A stretch of DNA of 7,745 nucleotides, taken from NCBI GenBank assembly GCA_002409675.1, contig DHOB01000082.1, forward strand, positions 2,835-10,579. Direction: 5' to 3'. This DNA comes from Ruminococcaceae bacterium UBA5401. GTDB lineage: Bacteria; Bacillota; Clostridia; Oscillospirales; Acutalibacteraceae. Below, one piece after another: positions 1 to 7,400 of this stretch. The notes beneath the pieces are model-generated. The model was not told the origin of the DNA, made no database searches, and saw only the letters and a program-made list of their open reading frames with translations. Numbering within the stretch: the first letter of the stretch is position 1; every line of letters begins with the position of its first letter. A program made the position numbers and the translations under genes.

Positions 1-27
1 CAGATTGTGAAAGCAGCCGGCAATTGA
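1..27 (+). CDS. tpiA: Triosephosphate isomerase, C-terminal end only (partial)
   Basis: The first eight codons of the window read QIVKAAGN and end in TGA at 25-27. This resembles the usual C-terminus of clostridial triosephosphate isomerase, where a short helix with an 'IVKAA/IVNAA' pattern closes the barrel. The enzyme interconverts dihydroxyacetone phosphate and glyceraldehyde 3-phosphate in the cytoplasm. The main support is context: gpmI starts 34 bp downstream on the same strand, and gap-pgk-tpiA-gpmI is a common glycolytic order in Firmicutes. Only eight residues are visible, so the call rests on a short motif plus synteny; another gene ending in a similar helix cannot be excluded. Confidence 0.7.
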   Translation, partial: QIVKAAGN

Positions 28-61
28 CCAACCCGGCGGGACCGCCGAAAGGAGAACATAC

Positions 62-1582
62 ATGAAAAAGCCGCTGATTTTAATCATCATGGACGGGTTC
101 GGCATCGGGCCGGAGCACGGCAACGCCATAAAGGCCGCGAAGAAGCCGAACCTCGACCGCCTGTTCTCGTCATACCCGGTGACCCGGATCGGCGCTTCGG
201 GCCTCGCCGTGGGCCTGCCCGAAGGGCAGATGGGCAACTCCGAAGTCGGGCACACCAACATCGGCGCCGGCCGCATCGTCTACCAGGAGCTGACCCGCAT
301 CACGAAAGCCGTGAAAGACGGCAGCTTCTATAAAAACCCCGCCCTGACCGGCGCGGTGGACAGCGCCGTGTCCGGCGGGAAGGCCCTGCACATCATGGGC
401 CTTCTGTCGGACGGCGGGGTCCACAGCCACAACTCCCACCTGTACGCGCTGCTGCGGCTGGCGAAGCAGCGCGGCTGCAAAAAGGTCTTCGTCCACGCCT
501 TTCTCGACGGGCGCGACGTCCCGCCGTCCTCCGGCAGGGAGTACGTCGCCGCCTGCCTGGAAGAAATGAAGAAAATCGGCGTCGGAACGATTGCGACCGT
601 GTCGGGCCGCTATTACGCGATGGACCGCGACAACCGCTGGGACCGCGTGCAAAAAGCCTACGCCGCCCTGGTGTACGGCGAGGGCGTGCAGGCGCCGGAC
701 GCGCTGACCGCCGTGGAGGATTCCTACCGGAAGGGCGTCACAGACGAGTTCGTGGTGCCCGCCGTCTGCAGCGGGGGCGCCCGCATCCAGCCCGGCGATT
801 CGGTGATTTTCTTCAACTTCAGGCCCGACCGCGCGCGGGAAATCACCCATGCGCTCGTCGACCCGGATTTTAAGGGATTCGAGCGCAGAAAGGGATTCTT
901 CCCGCTCCATTTCGTCTGCATGACGCAGTACGACGCCACCATGCCGAACGTGACCGTCGCGTTCGGGCCCGAAAAGCTCAGGAACACTTTCGCCGAGTAT
1001 ATCTCGTCCAAAGGGCTCAAGCAGCTGCGCATCGCCGAGACGGAAAAGTACGCGCACGTCACGTTCTTCTTCAACGGCGGGGTCGAGACCGTCTACCCCG
1101 GCGAGGACCGCTCGCTGATTCACTCCCCGAAAGTCGCCACCTACGACCTTCAGCCGGAGATGAGCGCCTACCTCGTCACGGACGAGCTGCTCAGGCGGAT
1201 TCACAGCGGGAAATACGACGTGATCATCCTGAACTACGCGAACTGCGACATGGTCGGCCACACCGGCGTGTTCGACGCCGCAAAGGCCGCGGTGGAGACC
1301 GTGGACAAATGCGTCGGCAAAACCGTGGACGCCGTCCTCCGGCAGGGCGGCGCGGCGCTGATTACGGCCGACCACGGCAACGCCGAGCAGATGCTCGCAA
1401 AGGACGGCACGCCGTTCACGGCGCACACCACAAACCCCGTCCCGTTCTGCGTGGTCGGCTATCCGTGCCGGCTGCGCTCGGGCGGGTGCCTGGCGGACAT
1501 CGCGCCAACCATGCTGCAAATTCTCGGCCTTCCCCAGCCGCCGGAAATGACCGGCAAGAGCCTGATTGAAGCAAAGGAATAA
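62..1582 (+). CDS. gpmI: 2,3-bisphosphoglycerate-independent phosphoglycerate mutase
   Basis: This cytoplasmic enzyme interconverts 3-phosphoglycerate and 2-phosphoglycerate in glycolysis and gluconeogenesis through a phosphoserine intermediate and two Mn ions. At 506 residues it has the usual length of about 510 for the family. The metal and catalytic residues are all visible: D11 in IIMDGFG, nucleophile S60 in MGNSEVGHTNIGAGR, H121 in GGVHSH, D152 in DGRD, the arginines of SGRYYAMDRD (R183, R189) and of NFRPDRAR (R254, R257), K329 in ETEKYAHV, D396 and H400 in CDMVGH, D437-H438 in TADHGN, and H455 in AHTTNP. The alkaline-phosphatase-like phosphatase domain is split around an inserted transferase domain of roughly residues 75-300, as is normal for the family. 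The ATG is preceded by AAAGGAG (48-54) with 7 bp spacing. The gene lies 34 bp after the putative tpiA end and is probably in the same operon. A terminator begins about 30 bp after the stop. The gene looks intact. Confidence 0.98.
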   Translation: MKKPLILIIMDGFGIGPEHGNAIKAAKKPNLDRLFSSYPVTRIGASGLAVGLPEGQMGNSEVGHTNIGAGRIVYQELTRITKAVKDGSFYKNPALTGAVDSAVSGGKALHIMGLLSDGGVHSHNSHLYALLRLAKQRGCKKVFVHAFLDGRDVPPSSGREYVAACLEEMKKIGVGTIATVSGRYYAMDRDNRWDRVQKAYAALVYGEGVQAPDALTAVEDSYRKGVTDEFVVPAVCSGGARIQPGDSVIFFNFRPDRAREITHALVDPDFKGFERRKGFFPLHFVCMTQYDATMPNVTVAFGPEKLRNTFAEYISSKGLKQLRIAETEKYAHVTFFFNGGVETVYPGEDRSLIHSPKVATYDLQPEMSAYLVTDELLRRIHSGKYDVIILNYANCDMVGHTGVFDAAKAAVETVDKCVGKTVDAVLRQGGAALITADHGNAEQMLAKDGTPFTAHTTNPVPFCVVGYPCRLRSGGCLADIAPTMLQILGLPQPPEMTGKSLIEAKE

Positions 1583-1611
1583 ATTTCATCCTTTTGAATC
1601 CTTATCCTGAT

Positions 1612-1651
1612 AATGCGCCCCGGAGGCGGAAAACTTCCGGGGCGCATTTTT
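1612..1651 (+). terminator. Intrinsic terminator of the tpiA-gpmI transcript
   Basis: A perfect 13-bp inverted repeat pairs 1612-1624 with 1636-1648 around an 11-nt loop. The stem core is GC-rich (GCGCCCCGGA) and a run of five T (1647-1651) follows at its 3' side. It starts 29 bp after the gpmI stop codon. This is a textbook rho-independent terminator on the plus strand. The minus strand lacks a comparable T-run, so it acts mainly in this direction. Confidence 0.92.
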
Positions 1652-1665
1652 ACGGTTCTCCAGAC

Positions 1666-1699
1666 AAAAAGCCCGCTGCGGAGTAAACTCCGCGGCGGG
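1666..1699 (-). terminator. Minus-facing intrinsic terminator-like hairpin
   Basis: An inverted repeat pairs 1672-1684 with 1687-1699: 12 Watson-Crick pairs plus one T-G wobble, nearly closed over AA, so the real loop is probably four bases. On the minus strand it is followed directly by TTTTT (AAAAA on the plus strand at 1666-1670); on the plus strand no T-run follows. It therefore reads as a terminator for transcripts running leftwards. No minus-strand gene ends here, because the next gene to the right is plus-strand. It may stop antisense transcription before it enters gpmI, or it may be a leftover of a lost gene. The structure is clear; its role is inferred. Confidence 0.7.
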
Positions 1700-1758
1700 A
1701 CGGACCGATAAATAAAGAAGAAGCAGAAAACAGGGACGACGGGAAAGGCGGAATTCGG

Positions 1759-2532
1759 ATGGGGTGGAAAAAGCGTGCGCTGCGGCTCGCCGCGGCGATC
1801 CTGCTGCTGTTCTGCACGGGCTGCGAAAGCGCGGCCGCGGTGCAGGCGCCAAAGGCGGACCGGCAGCCCGCAGAAGCAGCCGTTTCTTCCCCGCAGAGCG
1901 CGGCGCCGAAGGCCGCTCCGGCCGGCGGCAAAACCCTGCCGGTCGAAAACATCCAGCAGCGGCCGGAATTCCCCTCCGGGTGCGAAATCACCTCCGCGGC
2001 CATCGCACTGAACTACCGCGGCTACGAAGTGTCCAGGGAAACGCTCGCGGGCTATCTTCCCCGCAGCAGCAGCTTCAGCAGGTCCGACGGGCGGCTGTAC
2101 GGCCCGGACCCCCGCGAAACGTTCGTCGGCAGCCCCGACACGGACCGGTACGGGTGCTACGCCCCCGTTGTCGTCGAGGCCGTCAACCGTTTCCTCGCCG
2201 GCGTGGGCGCTTCGGAAAACAGCCGCGCGGTGGATTTGACCGGGACCCCCGCCGAGCGCCTGTACGGCTTTATCGACCGGGGCCTGCCGGTCATCGTCTG
2301 GGTGACGAGCGGCATGGAGGCGCCTTCGCCCGGCGACGAATGGTTCCTGCGCAGCACGGGCGAATATTTCCGCTGGATTAAAAAAGAGCACGTGATGGTT
2401 CTGATGGGATACACGGCCGGGCAGGCCGTCTTCAGCGACCCGGACGACGCGCGCGGGACCGTCTTTTATGACAGGGCGCTGTTCGCCAGACGGTACGGGG
2501 AACTTTCCCGGCAGGCGGTCGTCATCGAATAG
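1759..2532 (+). CDS. Lipoprotein with C39-like (Peptidase_C39_2) cysteine peptidase domain
   Basis: This is a predicted membrane-anchored extracellular protein of 257 residues. Residues 1-21 form a lipoprotein signal peptide: basic MGWKKR, hydrophobic LAAAILLLF, then lipobox CTGC with lipidation at C22. Cysteine at the -3 position is less usual than leucine. Residues 23-58 are an Ala/Pro/Gln-rich linker. Residues 59-257 match the C39_2 (YvpB-like) papain-fold family: nucleophile C75 in FPSGCEITS, H211 in KEHVMVLMGY, and D227 in VFSDPDD completing the triad. The target is unknown; family members are thought to cut peptides or act at the cell wall. The ATG at 1759 has a moderate Shine-Dalgarno sequence (AAAGG, 1744-1748, 10 bp away), and starting there preserves the signal peptide. 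The gene is separated from gpmI by two terminators, so it should have its own promoter, but I found no convincing one. Its stop codon is 4 bp from that of the convergent dipeptidase gene. The domain call is firm; the physiological role is not. Confidence 0.88.
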   Translation: MGWKKRALRLAAAILLLFCTGCESAAAVQAPKADRQPAEAAVSSPQSAAPKAAPAGGKTLPVENIQQRPEFPSGCEITSAAIALNYRGYEVSRETLAGYLPRSSSFSRSDGRLYGPDPRETFVGSPDTDRYGCYAPVVVEAVNRFLAGVGASENSRAVDLTGTPAERLYGFIDRGLPVIVWVTSGMEAPSPGDEWFLRSTGEYFRWIKKEHVMVLMGYTAGQAVFSDPDDARGTVFYDRALFARRYGELSRQAVVIE

Positions 2533-2536
2533 TCAA

Positions 2537-3913
2537 TCAGACCGTCGCCATGCGGTACACGGCTTCCAGGCAGATCTGCGCGTGGACCAGAAAGCGGTCC
2601 GTGTCGATGTTTTCGTTGGTGTTGTGCAGCCTGCGGTCCGGCTCGTCCGGGAAAAACGGCCCGAACGCCGCGGCCCTGCCCGGGATGGCGCGGGCGTAGG
2701 TCCCGCCGCCGGTTGCGTACAGCCCGGCGGGCCGGCCCGTCACGGTACGGTAGGAGTCCTGCAGCAGGCTGATCAGCGGGCTCTGTTCCGGCAGGTAAAG
2801 CGGTTTCGTGTCCTGCAGCAGTTCGGCTTCAAAGCCCGCTTGTTCGGCGCAGGCGCGGATTTTCCGGAAAATCGCGCCGCCGTCCGCCGTGACGGGGTAG
2901 CGGATGTCGAGCCCCGCGCAGGTTCCGGACCCGCCGGCCTTCACGATGCCGAGGTTGAGCGTGAGGGGGCCCGACGGGGCGTCGCTCCGGCGGACACCCA
3001 GCGAGGCGCCGTCGGTTTCCGTCCCGATAAAGCGGTCGAGGAAGGCGAAAAATCCGCCCAGCTCTTCCGCCGGGAAGACGCCGGCCAGAAGATGGAGCAG
3101 AATGGCCGCCGCGTTCACGCCCTTTTCCGGCTGCATGGCGTGGGAAGCTTTCCCTTTCGCGGAGAGCTTCGCGCCGTCCGCCGTGCGTTCCAGGCGGAAC
3201 GCGGCGCCGGCCTTTTCGGCCGCGGCGGAAAGCGCGGCGAGGCGCTCCGGCCCGCAGCGCAGGACGGCGCCCGCGGAATCCGGCACGGCGTTGAGCACGC
3301 TGCCGGCTGAAAACTCGCGGACAGCCCCCTCCGGTTTTCCGCCCCGCAGGTTCAGCCGGAGGATGCCCTTTTCCCGGTTGCAGATGCCGTACTCGCTGTC
3401 CGGCGTGAACGCCATGGACGGCAGCGGCTCCGACTTGAAATACATTGTAAGGTCGTTGCTGGCGATCTCTTCCCCCGCGCCGAAAATCGCGCGGATTCTG
3501 CGTCTGGCCGGAATTTTCTCGTCGCGCAGCGCCTTCAGGCAGTACAGGGCGACGACTGCGGCGCCCTTGTCGTCGGCCGCGCCGCGCCCGAACAGCAGGC
3601 TTCCCCTCCGCGTCAGGCGGAAGGGGTCCGTATCCCAGCCGCCGCCGGCGGGCACGACGTCCACATGCGTGACCACGGCGGCCATGTCGCCGCCCGCCCC
3701 GTATTCCGCGTGCCCGGCATAGTTGCCCACGTTCTTTGTCGCAAGCCCCATCCCATCGGCGATTTTCAGGATGGCCCCCAGCGCGCGGGCCGATTCGGCC
3801 CCGAACGGCCTGCCCGGCTCCGCCGGCCCGCAGACCGAAGGGATCGCCACCAGCTTTGCGAGGTCGGCCTCCATTTCGTCTTTGTACCTTAAAATCTTCT
3901 GCCCGAAAAACAA
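2537..3913 (-). CDS. pepV: PepV/Sapep-type M20 family metallodipeptidase
   Basis: This cytoplasmic metal-dependent dipeptidase of the M20 (PepV) family would release amino acids from dipeptides during peptide use. The frame is open to an ATG at 3943 (468 residues), but I place the start at TTG 3913 (458 residues). A good AAGGAG lies 11 bp before this TTG, the ATG at 3943 has no convincing Shine-Dalgarno sequence, and the ten extra residues do not resemble the family, whereas FFGQKILRYKDEMEADL matches the usual N-terminal helix. With the TTG start, the two-metal site is complete: H83 and D85 in THVDVVPAG, bridging D114 in ADDKGA, catalytic E148 and metal E149 in GAGEE, D172 in TPDSEYG, and H430 in LHNTNENID. 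A lid domain occupies roughly residues 180-370. Length fits the family's 460-470. The gene is divergent from the CmpB-like gene and convergent with the C39 lipoprotein gene. Other M20 dipeptidases are the only serious alternative. Confidence 0.93.
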   Translation of the reverse strand: MFFGQKILRYKDEMEADLAKLVAIPSVCGPAEPGRPFGAESARALGAILKIADGMGLATKNVGNYAGHAEYGAGGDMAAVVTHVDVVPAGGGWDTDPFRLTRRGSLLFGRGAADDKGAAVVALYCLKALRDEKIPARRRIRAIFGAGEEIASNDLTMYFKSEPLPSMAFTPDSEYGICNREKGILRLNLRGGKPEGAVREFSAGSVLNAVPDSAGAVLRCGPERLAALSAAAEKAGAAFRLERTADGAKLSAKGKASHAMQPEKGVNAAAILLHLLAGVFPAEELGGFFAFLDRFIGTETDGASLGVRRSDAPSGPLTLNLGIVKAGGSGTCAGLDIRYPVTADGGAIFRKIRACAEQAGFEAELLQDTKPLYLPEQSPLISLLQDSYRTVTGRPAGLYATGGGTYARAIPGRAAAFGPFFPDEPDRRLHNTNENIDTDRFLVHAQICLEAVYRMATV

Positions 3914-3924
3914 GGGACAGCACT

Positions 3925-3930
3925 CTCCTT
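3925..3930 (-). promoter_or_regulatory. Shine-Dalgarno sequence supporting the TTG start of the dipeptidase gene
   Basis: The minus strand reads AAGGAG (within GGAAGGAGAG), 11 bp before TTG at 3913-3911. It lies inside the longer open frame that begins at ATG 3943, so it decides between the two starts. The spacing is slightly long but acceptable, and no comparable motif precedes the ATG at 3943. Confidence 0.6.
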
Positions 3931-3955
3931 CCGTAAAATCCATTCCGCCCGGAAA

Positions 3956-3972
3956 GCCGCGGAAACCGCGGC
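3956..3972. repeat. Short perfect inverted repeat in the divergent intergenic region
   Basis: GCCGCGG, AAA, CCGCGGC: a 7-bp perfect stem with a 3-nt loop. It lies between the dipeptidase and CmpB-like genes, upstream of both inferred starts. In the dipeptidase transcript it would sit in the 5' untranslated region or at the promoter. It could be an operator or an mRNA hairpin; in GC-rich DNA a repeat this short can arise by chance. Confidence 0.4.
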
Positions 3973-4033
3973 CCCGCCTTCCGTCGAATAAAATCCGCCG
4001 CCCTGCAAATACTGGGAGTGTTTGCTCAACCGC

Positions 4034-4042
4034 AGGGGGTGG
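4034..4042 (+). promoter_or_regulatory. Shine-Dalgarno sequence supporting the TTG start of the CmpB-like gene
   Basis: AGGGGGTGG lies 5 bp before TTG at 4048. It pairs well with the 16S rRNA 3' end if one G-U pair is allowed (compare AAGGAGGTGA). It falls inside the longer frame that begins with GTG at 4018 and favours the downstream TTG. Confidence 0.65.
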
Positions 4043-4047
4043 AAAAT

Positions 4048-4428
4048 TTGAAGAAAAAACTCGCGCTGTTTGTGACGGGCGGCACGGTGTATCCCGCGAT
4101 GGAAATCCTGTGCCGCGGAAAGACGGATTTCTCGATGGCGCTCGCCGGCGGCACCTGCCTCTGCCTGATTGACCGCGTCTGCAACGGGAAGCTGAAAGCC
4201 AAGCCGCTTTCCATCAAATGCTTCGCCGGGTCGGTCATCATCACGGCGGTCGAATTCGGAATCGGGCTGCTGGTCAACAGGGTCCTCAAGCTGGACGTGT
4301 GGGACTATTCCTCGATGCCCCTCAACATTCTGGGGCAGATCTGCGTCCCCTTCTCGATGCTGTGGTATGCGCTGACGGCCCCGGCGCTCGCGCTGTGCGC
4401 CTGGTACGACAAAATCATGAAGGGCTGA
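4048..4428 (+). CDS. Small CmpB-like integral membrane protein (putative ABC-transporter permease family)
   Basis: The product is a 126-residue hydrophobic protein with three to four likely membrane helices, at roughly residues 4-20, 28-43, 56-80 and 93-118, and a short basic C-terminus. It shows the conserved pattern of the family annotated as putative ABC-transporter type IV / ABC_trans_CmpB: Y15-x3-E19 followed by RGKTDFSMALAGG, and a second signature WDYSSMPLNILGQIC at 85-99. The family name implies transport, but no ATPase or substrate-binding gene is nearby, so the function is effectively unknown. I chose TTG 4048 because AGGGGGTGG lies 5 bp upstream and the protein then begins MKKKLALF. 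An in-frame GTG at 4018 would add ten residues (MFAQPQGVEN) without a properly spaced Shine-Dalgarno sequence. The last 14 bp overlap the 3' end of the convergent helicase gene. Confidence 0.82.
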   Translation: MKKKLALFVTGGTVYPAMEILCRGKTDFSMALAGGTCLCLIDRVCNGKLKAKPLSIKCFAGSVIITAVEFGIGLLVNRVLKLDVWDYSSMPLNILGQICVPFSMLWYALTAPALALCAWYDKIMKG

Positions 4429-7400
4429 CGGCGCTTTTCTCCTCCGGCTCGGAGCGCCCGAGAAAGTACGCCTCGATGATGTCCCAGCGGCGCTCGCTGG
4501 TGAAGTCCCCGGACAGGAACTTCAGCATCAGCTCCTGCGCCGAGCGGTGCCTGCGGTGGATTTCCGCGAGCAGGCCGTTGGCGTACCCGCCGCGCGAAAG
4601 GGCCGCGAGCTTCTCCGGGTCGTTGGCCCGCACGAAAATTCCGCTGTTTCTGCCGCCTTCGACCTCGTACGTCGCAAGGCCGAACAGCTCCAGGAAAGAC
4701 AGCAGGCGCATCCGCTCGCTCTGGCTGCCGTTTTTCCCGGTCGGGATGAAGGCCTGGTAGACGCCGTCTTTCCCCGGGGCGCACTGCTCCGCGAGGCGCA
4801 GCAGAAATTCCGGCATGGAAAGATAGCCGGAGTTCATAATCCGGTACACTGTGCTTCCGCCGGAGGGCGGCCTGCGCGACGAAACGAACCGCAGCTTGTC
4901 CCGGTTGGAGCGGAACGTCACGTTGCGTGAGACGTCCGCCACAAACATCTCGAGCAGGACCCCGGCGAACTCGGGGCTGACCGCATCGCAGCCCGGGTTT
5001 GCCGCCAGGTCTTTCCGGAACTTCTCCACGGTAAAATACGTCCCGGTGGGGCGGTAGCTGCGGAAAATCCCCGAAAGCGCCGTCAGGCAGGCGCGGAAGC
5101 GCTCCAGCACCTCGGCAAAAGGATACCGGTACGCGACCCGGACCCGCAGGCGCGGGGAAAGGCGCTCGCCGTTCGCGCAGCGGAACAGCCCGCCGCTGAA
5201 GAACAGGCGGCGGAACTGCACGAAGCTGATGTTCCGGAAGCCCTCTTCCCAGATTTTGACCAGGTCGATCTCATAGATTTTGCCGCTGTTCATCACGGTG
5301 GTCCCGGCGCCGCGCCGGCCGCCGTGCGGGGGCTGCCCGGCGCTGTCGTCCATCTGCCTGGCGTGCGCGCCGTACATCCGCTGGAAGGCCCTTTCGGCCG
5401 CGGCCGGCACGTTGACATAGCTCCTGGCAAACACGGTCTTCGGCCGGACGCTCAGCACCGGGAAGCCGTAGGTGCGCTGCAGGTCCTTCGCAATCAGCAG
5501 AAAGCCGTTCTTGACCTTGTTCTCCAGCTCTTTTTCCCCGAAAAGATAGGAGAAGGTGTCCGGCGAAATCAGCATTGCGCGGTGCCCGCGCCGCCGGAAC
5601 AGCGAGCAGAGCTTGCGCAGCATCTCGGCAAGCTGGTACTGCTTCATCTCCGAGATTCCGTACAGGATGCGCACATAGTGGATGTCGCTCGGCAGAAAAT
5701 CCGTCACGGCGCGCCCTTCCATGTTTTCGCCGCGCGCGGCCCGGCCGATCTCCTGCACATAGTCGGAAAGACCGCCCGTCGGGGCGAAGTGGTAGACGTT
5801 CCGGATGTCCTGCACGTCGACGCCCATGCCGAACGCCTTGGTGCAGATCATCACGCGGCACGCGCCCTGCTGAAAGCTCTGCTGCGCGGCGTTGCGGGCG
5901 GCTTTGTCCATGGTGCCGTAATAGGTGCGCACGGCGGGCCGCACTTTCGGGTCGAGCCTGCCGTACACCTCCTCCACCTGCGAGACGAACGGGCAGTACA
6001 CCAGCGTTTTCTCCCCCTTCTTCACGCAGGCGCTCACCGCGCGGGCGGTCTGCGCCACCTTGAACCGGCCCACCGCGCCGGAAACGGCCTTGGGGTCGAC
6101 GCGGCGGATGTCGAAGCGGATATCCGGGCGCCGGACGCTGCCGAGGAAAAGGATGGGGCTGCCGAGCGAGAGGCTCTCTACGGTTTCGTGCACGACGTCC
6201 TCCGGGCCGCCGTAGACCGCCGTGGCCGTAAGGCAGAGGACGGGGAACCGGCGCCCCTGCCGCCGCAGGTCGGCCAGAAAATCGCCGAGGTACCAGTAGT
6301 CCGCCCGGAAATCCCGCCCCCAGGACGTGACGATGTGCGCCTCGTCAATCACGAACAGGCCGATTTTCCGGTCGCCGAGGATGGATTCCAGTGGGGTGGA
6401 AACCAGAAGCTCCGGCGCGAGGTAGACGATGGATTTTTCCCCGGACCTGATTTTTTCGATGCGGTTCTGGCGCTCCTCGAAAGTGATGGCGGAATTGAGG
6501 AACGTGGCGCAGGAGACGCCGTGCTTCTGCTCCAGACTGAAAACCTGGTCCTCCATCAGGGCAATCAGCGGCGAGACGACGAGGGTCACCGCGCCGCGCG
6601 AAAGCGCGAGGCGGATGGCGGGGAGCTGGAACAGCAGGGATTTCCCCGCGCCGGTCGGCGCCGTGATGAACAGGTTGCGGTAATCCGGGTCCCCGTCCAG
6701 CGCAAGGGCGCACTGCCGGGCGATCTGAGAAACCACCAGCCCCTGCGAAATCCGCTCCGTCTCGCTGGAAACGTCCGGGTTTTTGTAGAACTCCAGCTCC
6801 CGGAACGAGGCGTCCTTCCCCCAGTACCGGCGCAGCAGGGGCAGGAACTCGTCGGCGCGGGCGCCCCGCGTGTCGTTGAAGCGGCTGCCCGTCCGCACGG
6901 CGTACGGAACGCCGAGCCGGTCGAGCAGGGCCGCAAACGCGAAAAGCCCGGATTTTTCCAGCTCCGCCGGCGAAGCGGCGGTGTAGACGGCCGGCCCCGG
7001 CAGGCGGCCCTGCGCGAGCTCCGCCTTGCGGACCCGGAAACCGCTCCCCGAAACGGGCACGGTTTCGGCCCCGCTCAGCTCCCCGCGGAAGTCCTTTCGC
7101 TTCTCTTCATAAAACGGGACGGCCTCGAGCTTTTCATCCGTATGCCGGTCCAGATACGCCAGGAAAAAGTGCCGGTCGTCCGGCGAGACCGCCTCGCCGT
7201 AATAGCGCAGGTACGGCTCCGCCTGTTGCGGCGCGTCCGGCGATTCCCCGCGGAAATACGCGCACAGCGCCCGGGCCGCCTGCGGGGGAATGGCGGCGGG
7301 GTACCGGTGAGAAAACAGGTTGTTTTCGACCACGGCGATTTTTCCGCCCCACCGGGACTTGAAATCCGGCGCGGCGGCCAGCACGGCGATCCACTGCTCG

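Noticed and set aside
34..47. Small inverted repeat CGGCGG-GA-CCGCCG just before the gpmI ribosome binding site
   Set aside because: Only 6 bp with a 2-nt loop, no T-tract, and in GC-rich DNA. It could be a weak intercistronic hairpin but is too short to call.
170..1519. 449-codon open frame antisense to gpmI
   Set aside because: It lies entirely opposite a fully conserved enzyme gene. Its Arg/Ala/Val/His-rich translation has no recognisable domain and is the usual shadow of a GC-rich codon pattern.
1684..1712. Possible promoter for the C39 gene (TAAACT, 17 bp, GATAAA)
   Set aside because: Only three of six and four of six matches, and the -35 box lies within the minus-facing hairpin. Not supportable as a feature.
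1459..2391. 310-codon minus-strand frame spanning the gpmI end, both terminators and the C39 gene
   Set aside because: It crosses two strong hairpins and an intergenic region, is antisense to a clear lipoprotein gene, and its translation is low-complexity with no domain. It does not explain the minus-facing terminator at 1666-1699.
2468..3722. Plus-strand open frames of 272-280 codons opposite the dipeptidase gene
   Set aside because: They are shadows of the M20 dipeptidase, whose catalytic motifs are all intact on the minus strand.
3980..4015. AT-rich TAAAAT and AAATACT boxes in the divergent region as -10 elements
   Set aside because: No acceptable -35 element at 16-18 bp on either strand, so promoters of the dipeptidase and CmpB-like genes cannot be placed.
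4430..4458. GGCGCT...AGCGCC inverted repeat after the CmpB-like stop codon as a terminator
   Set aside because: The stem is short with a competing inner hairpin, and no T-run follows it on the plus strand.
5271..6063. Frames of 160-200 codons in alternative frames within the helicase gene (both strands)
   Set aside because: Arg/Ala/Pro-rich translations typical of out-of-frame GC-rich coding DNA. The helicase motifs run uninterrupted through the region in one frame, so there is no sign of a frameshift.
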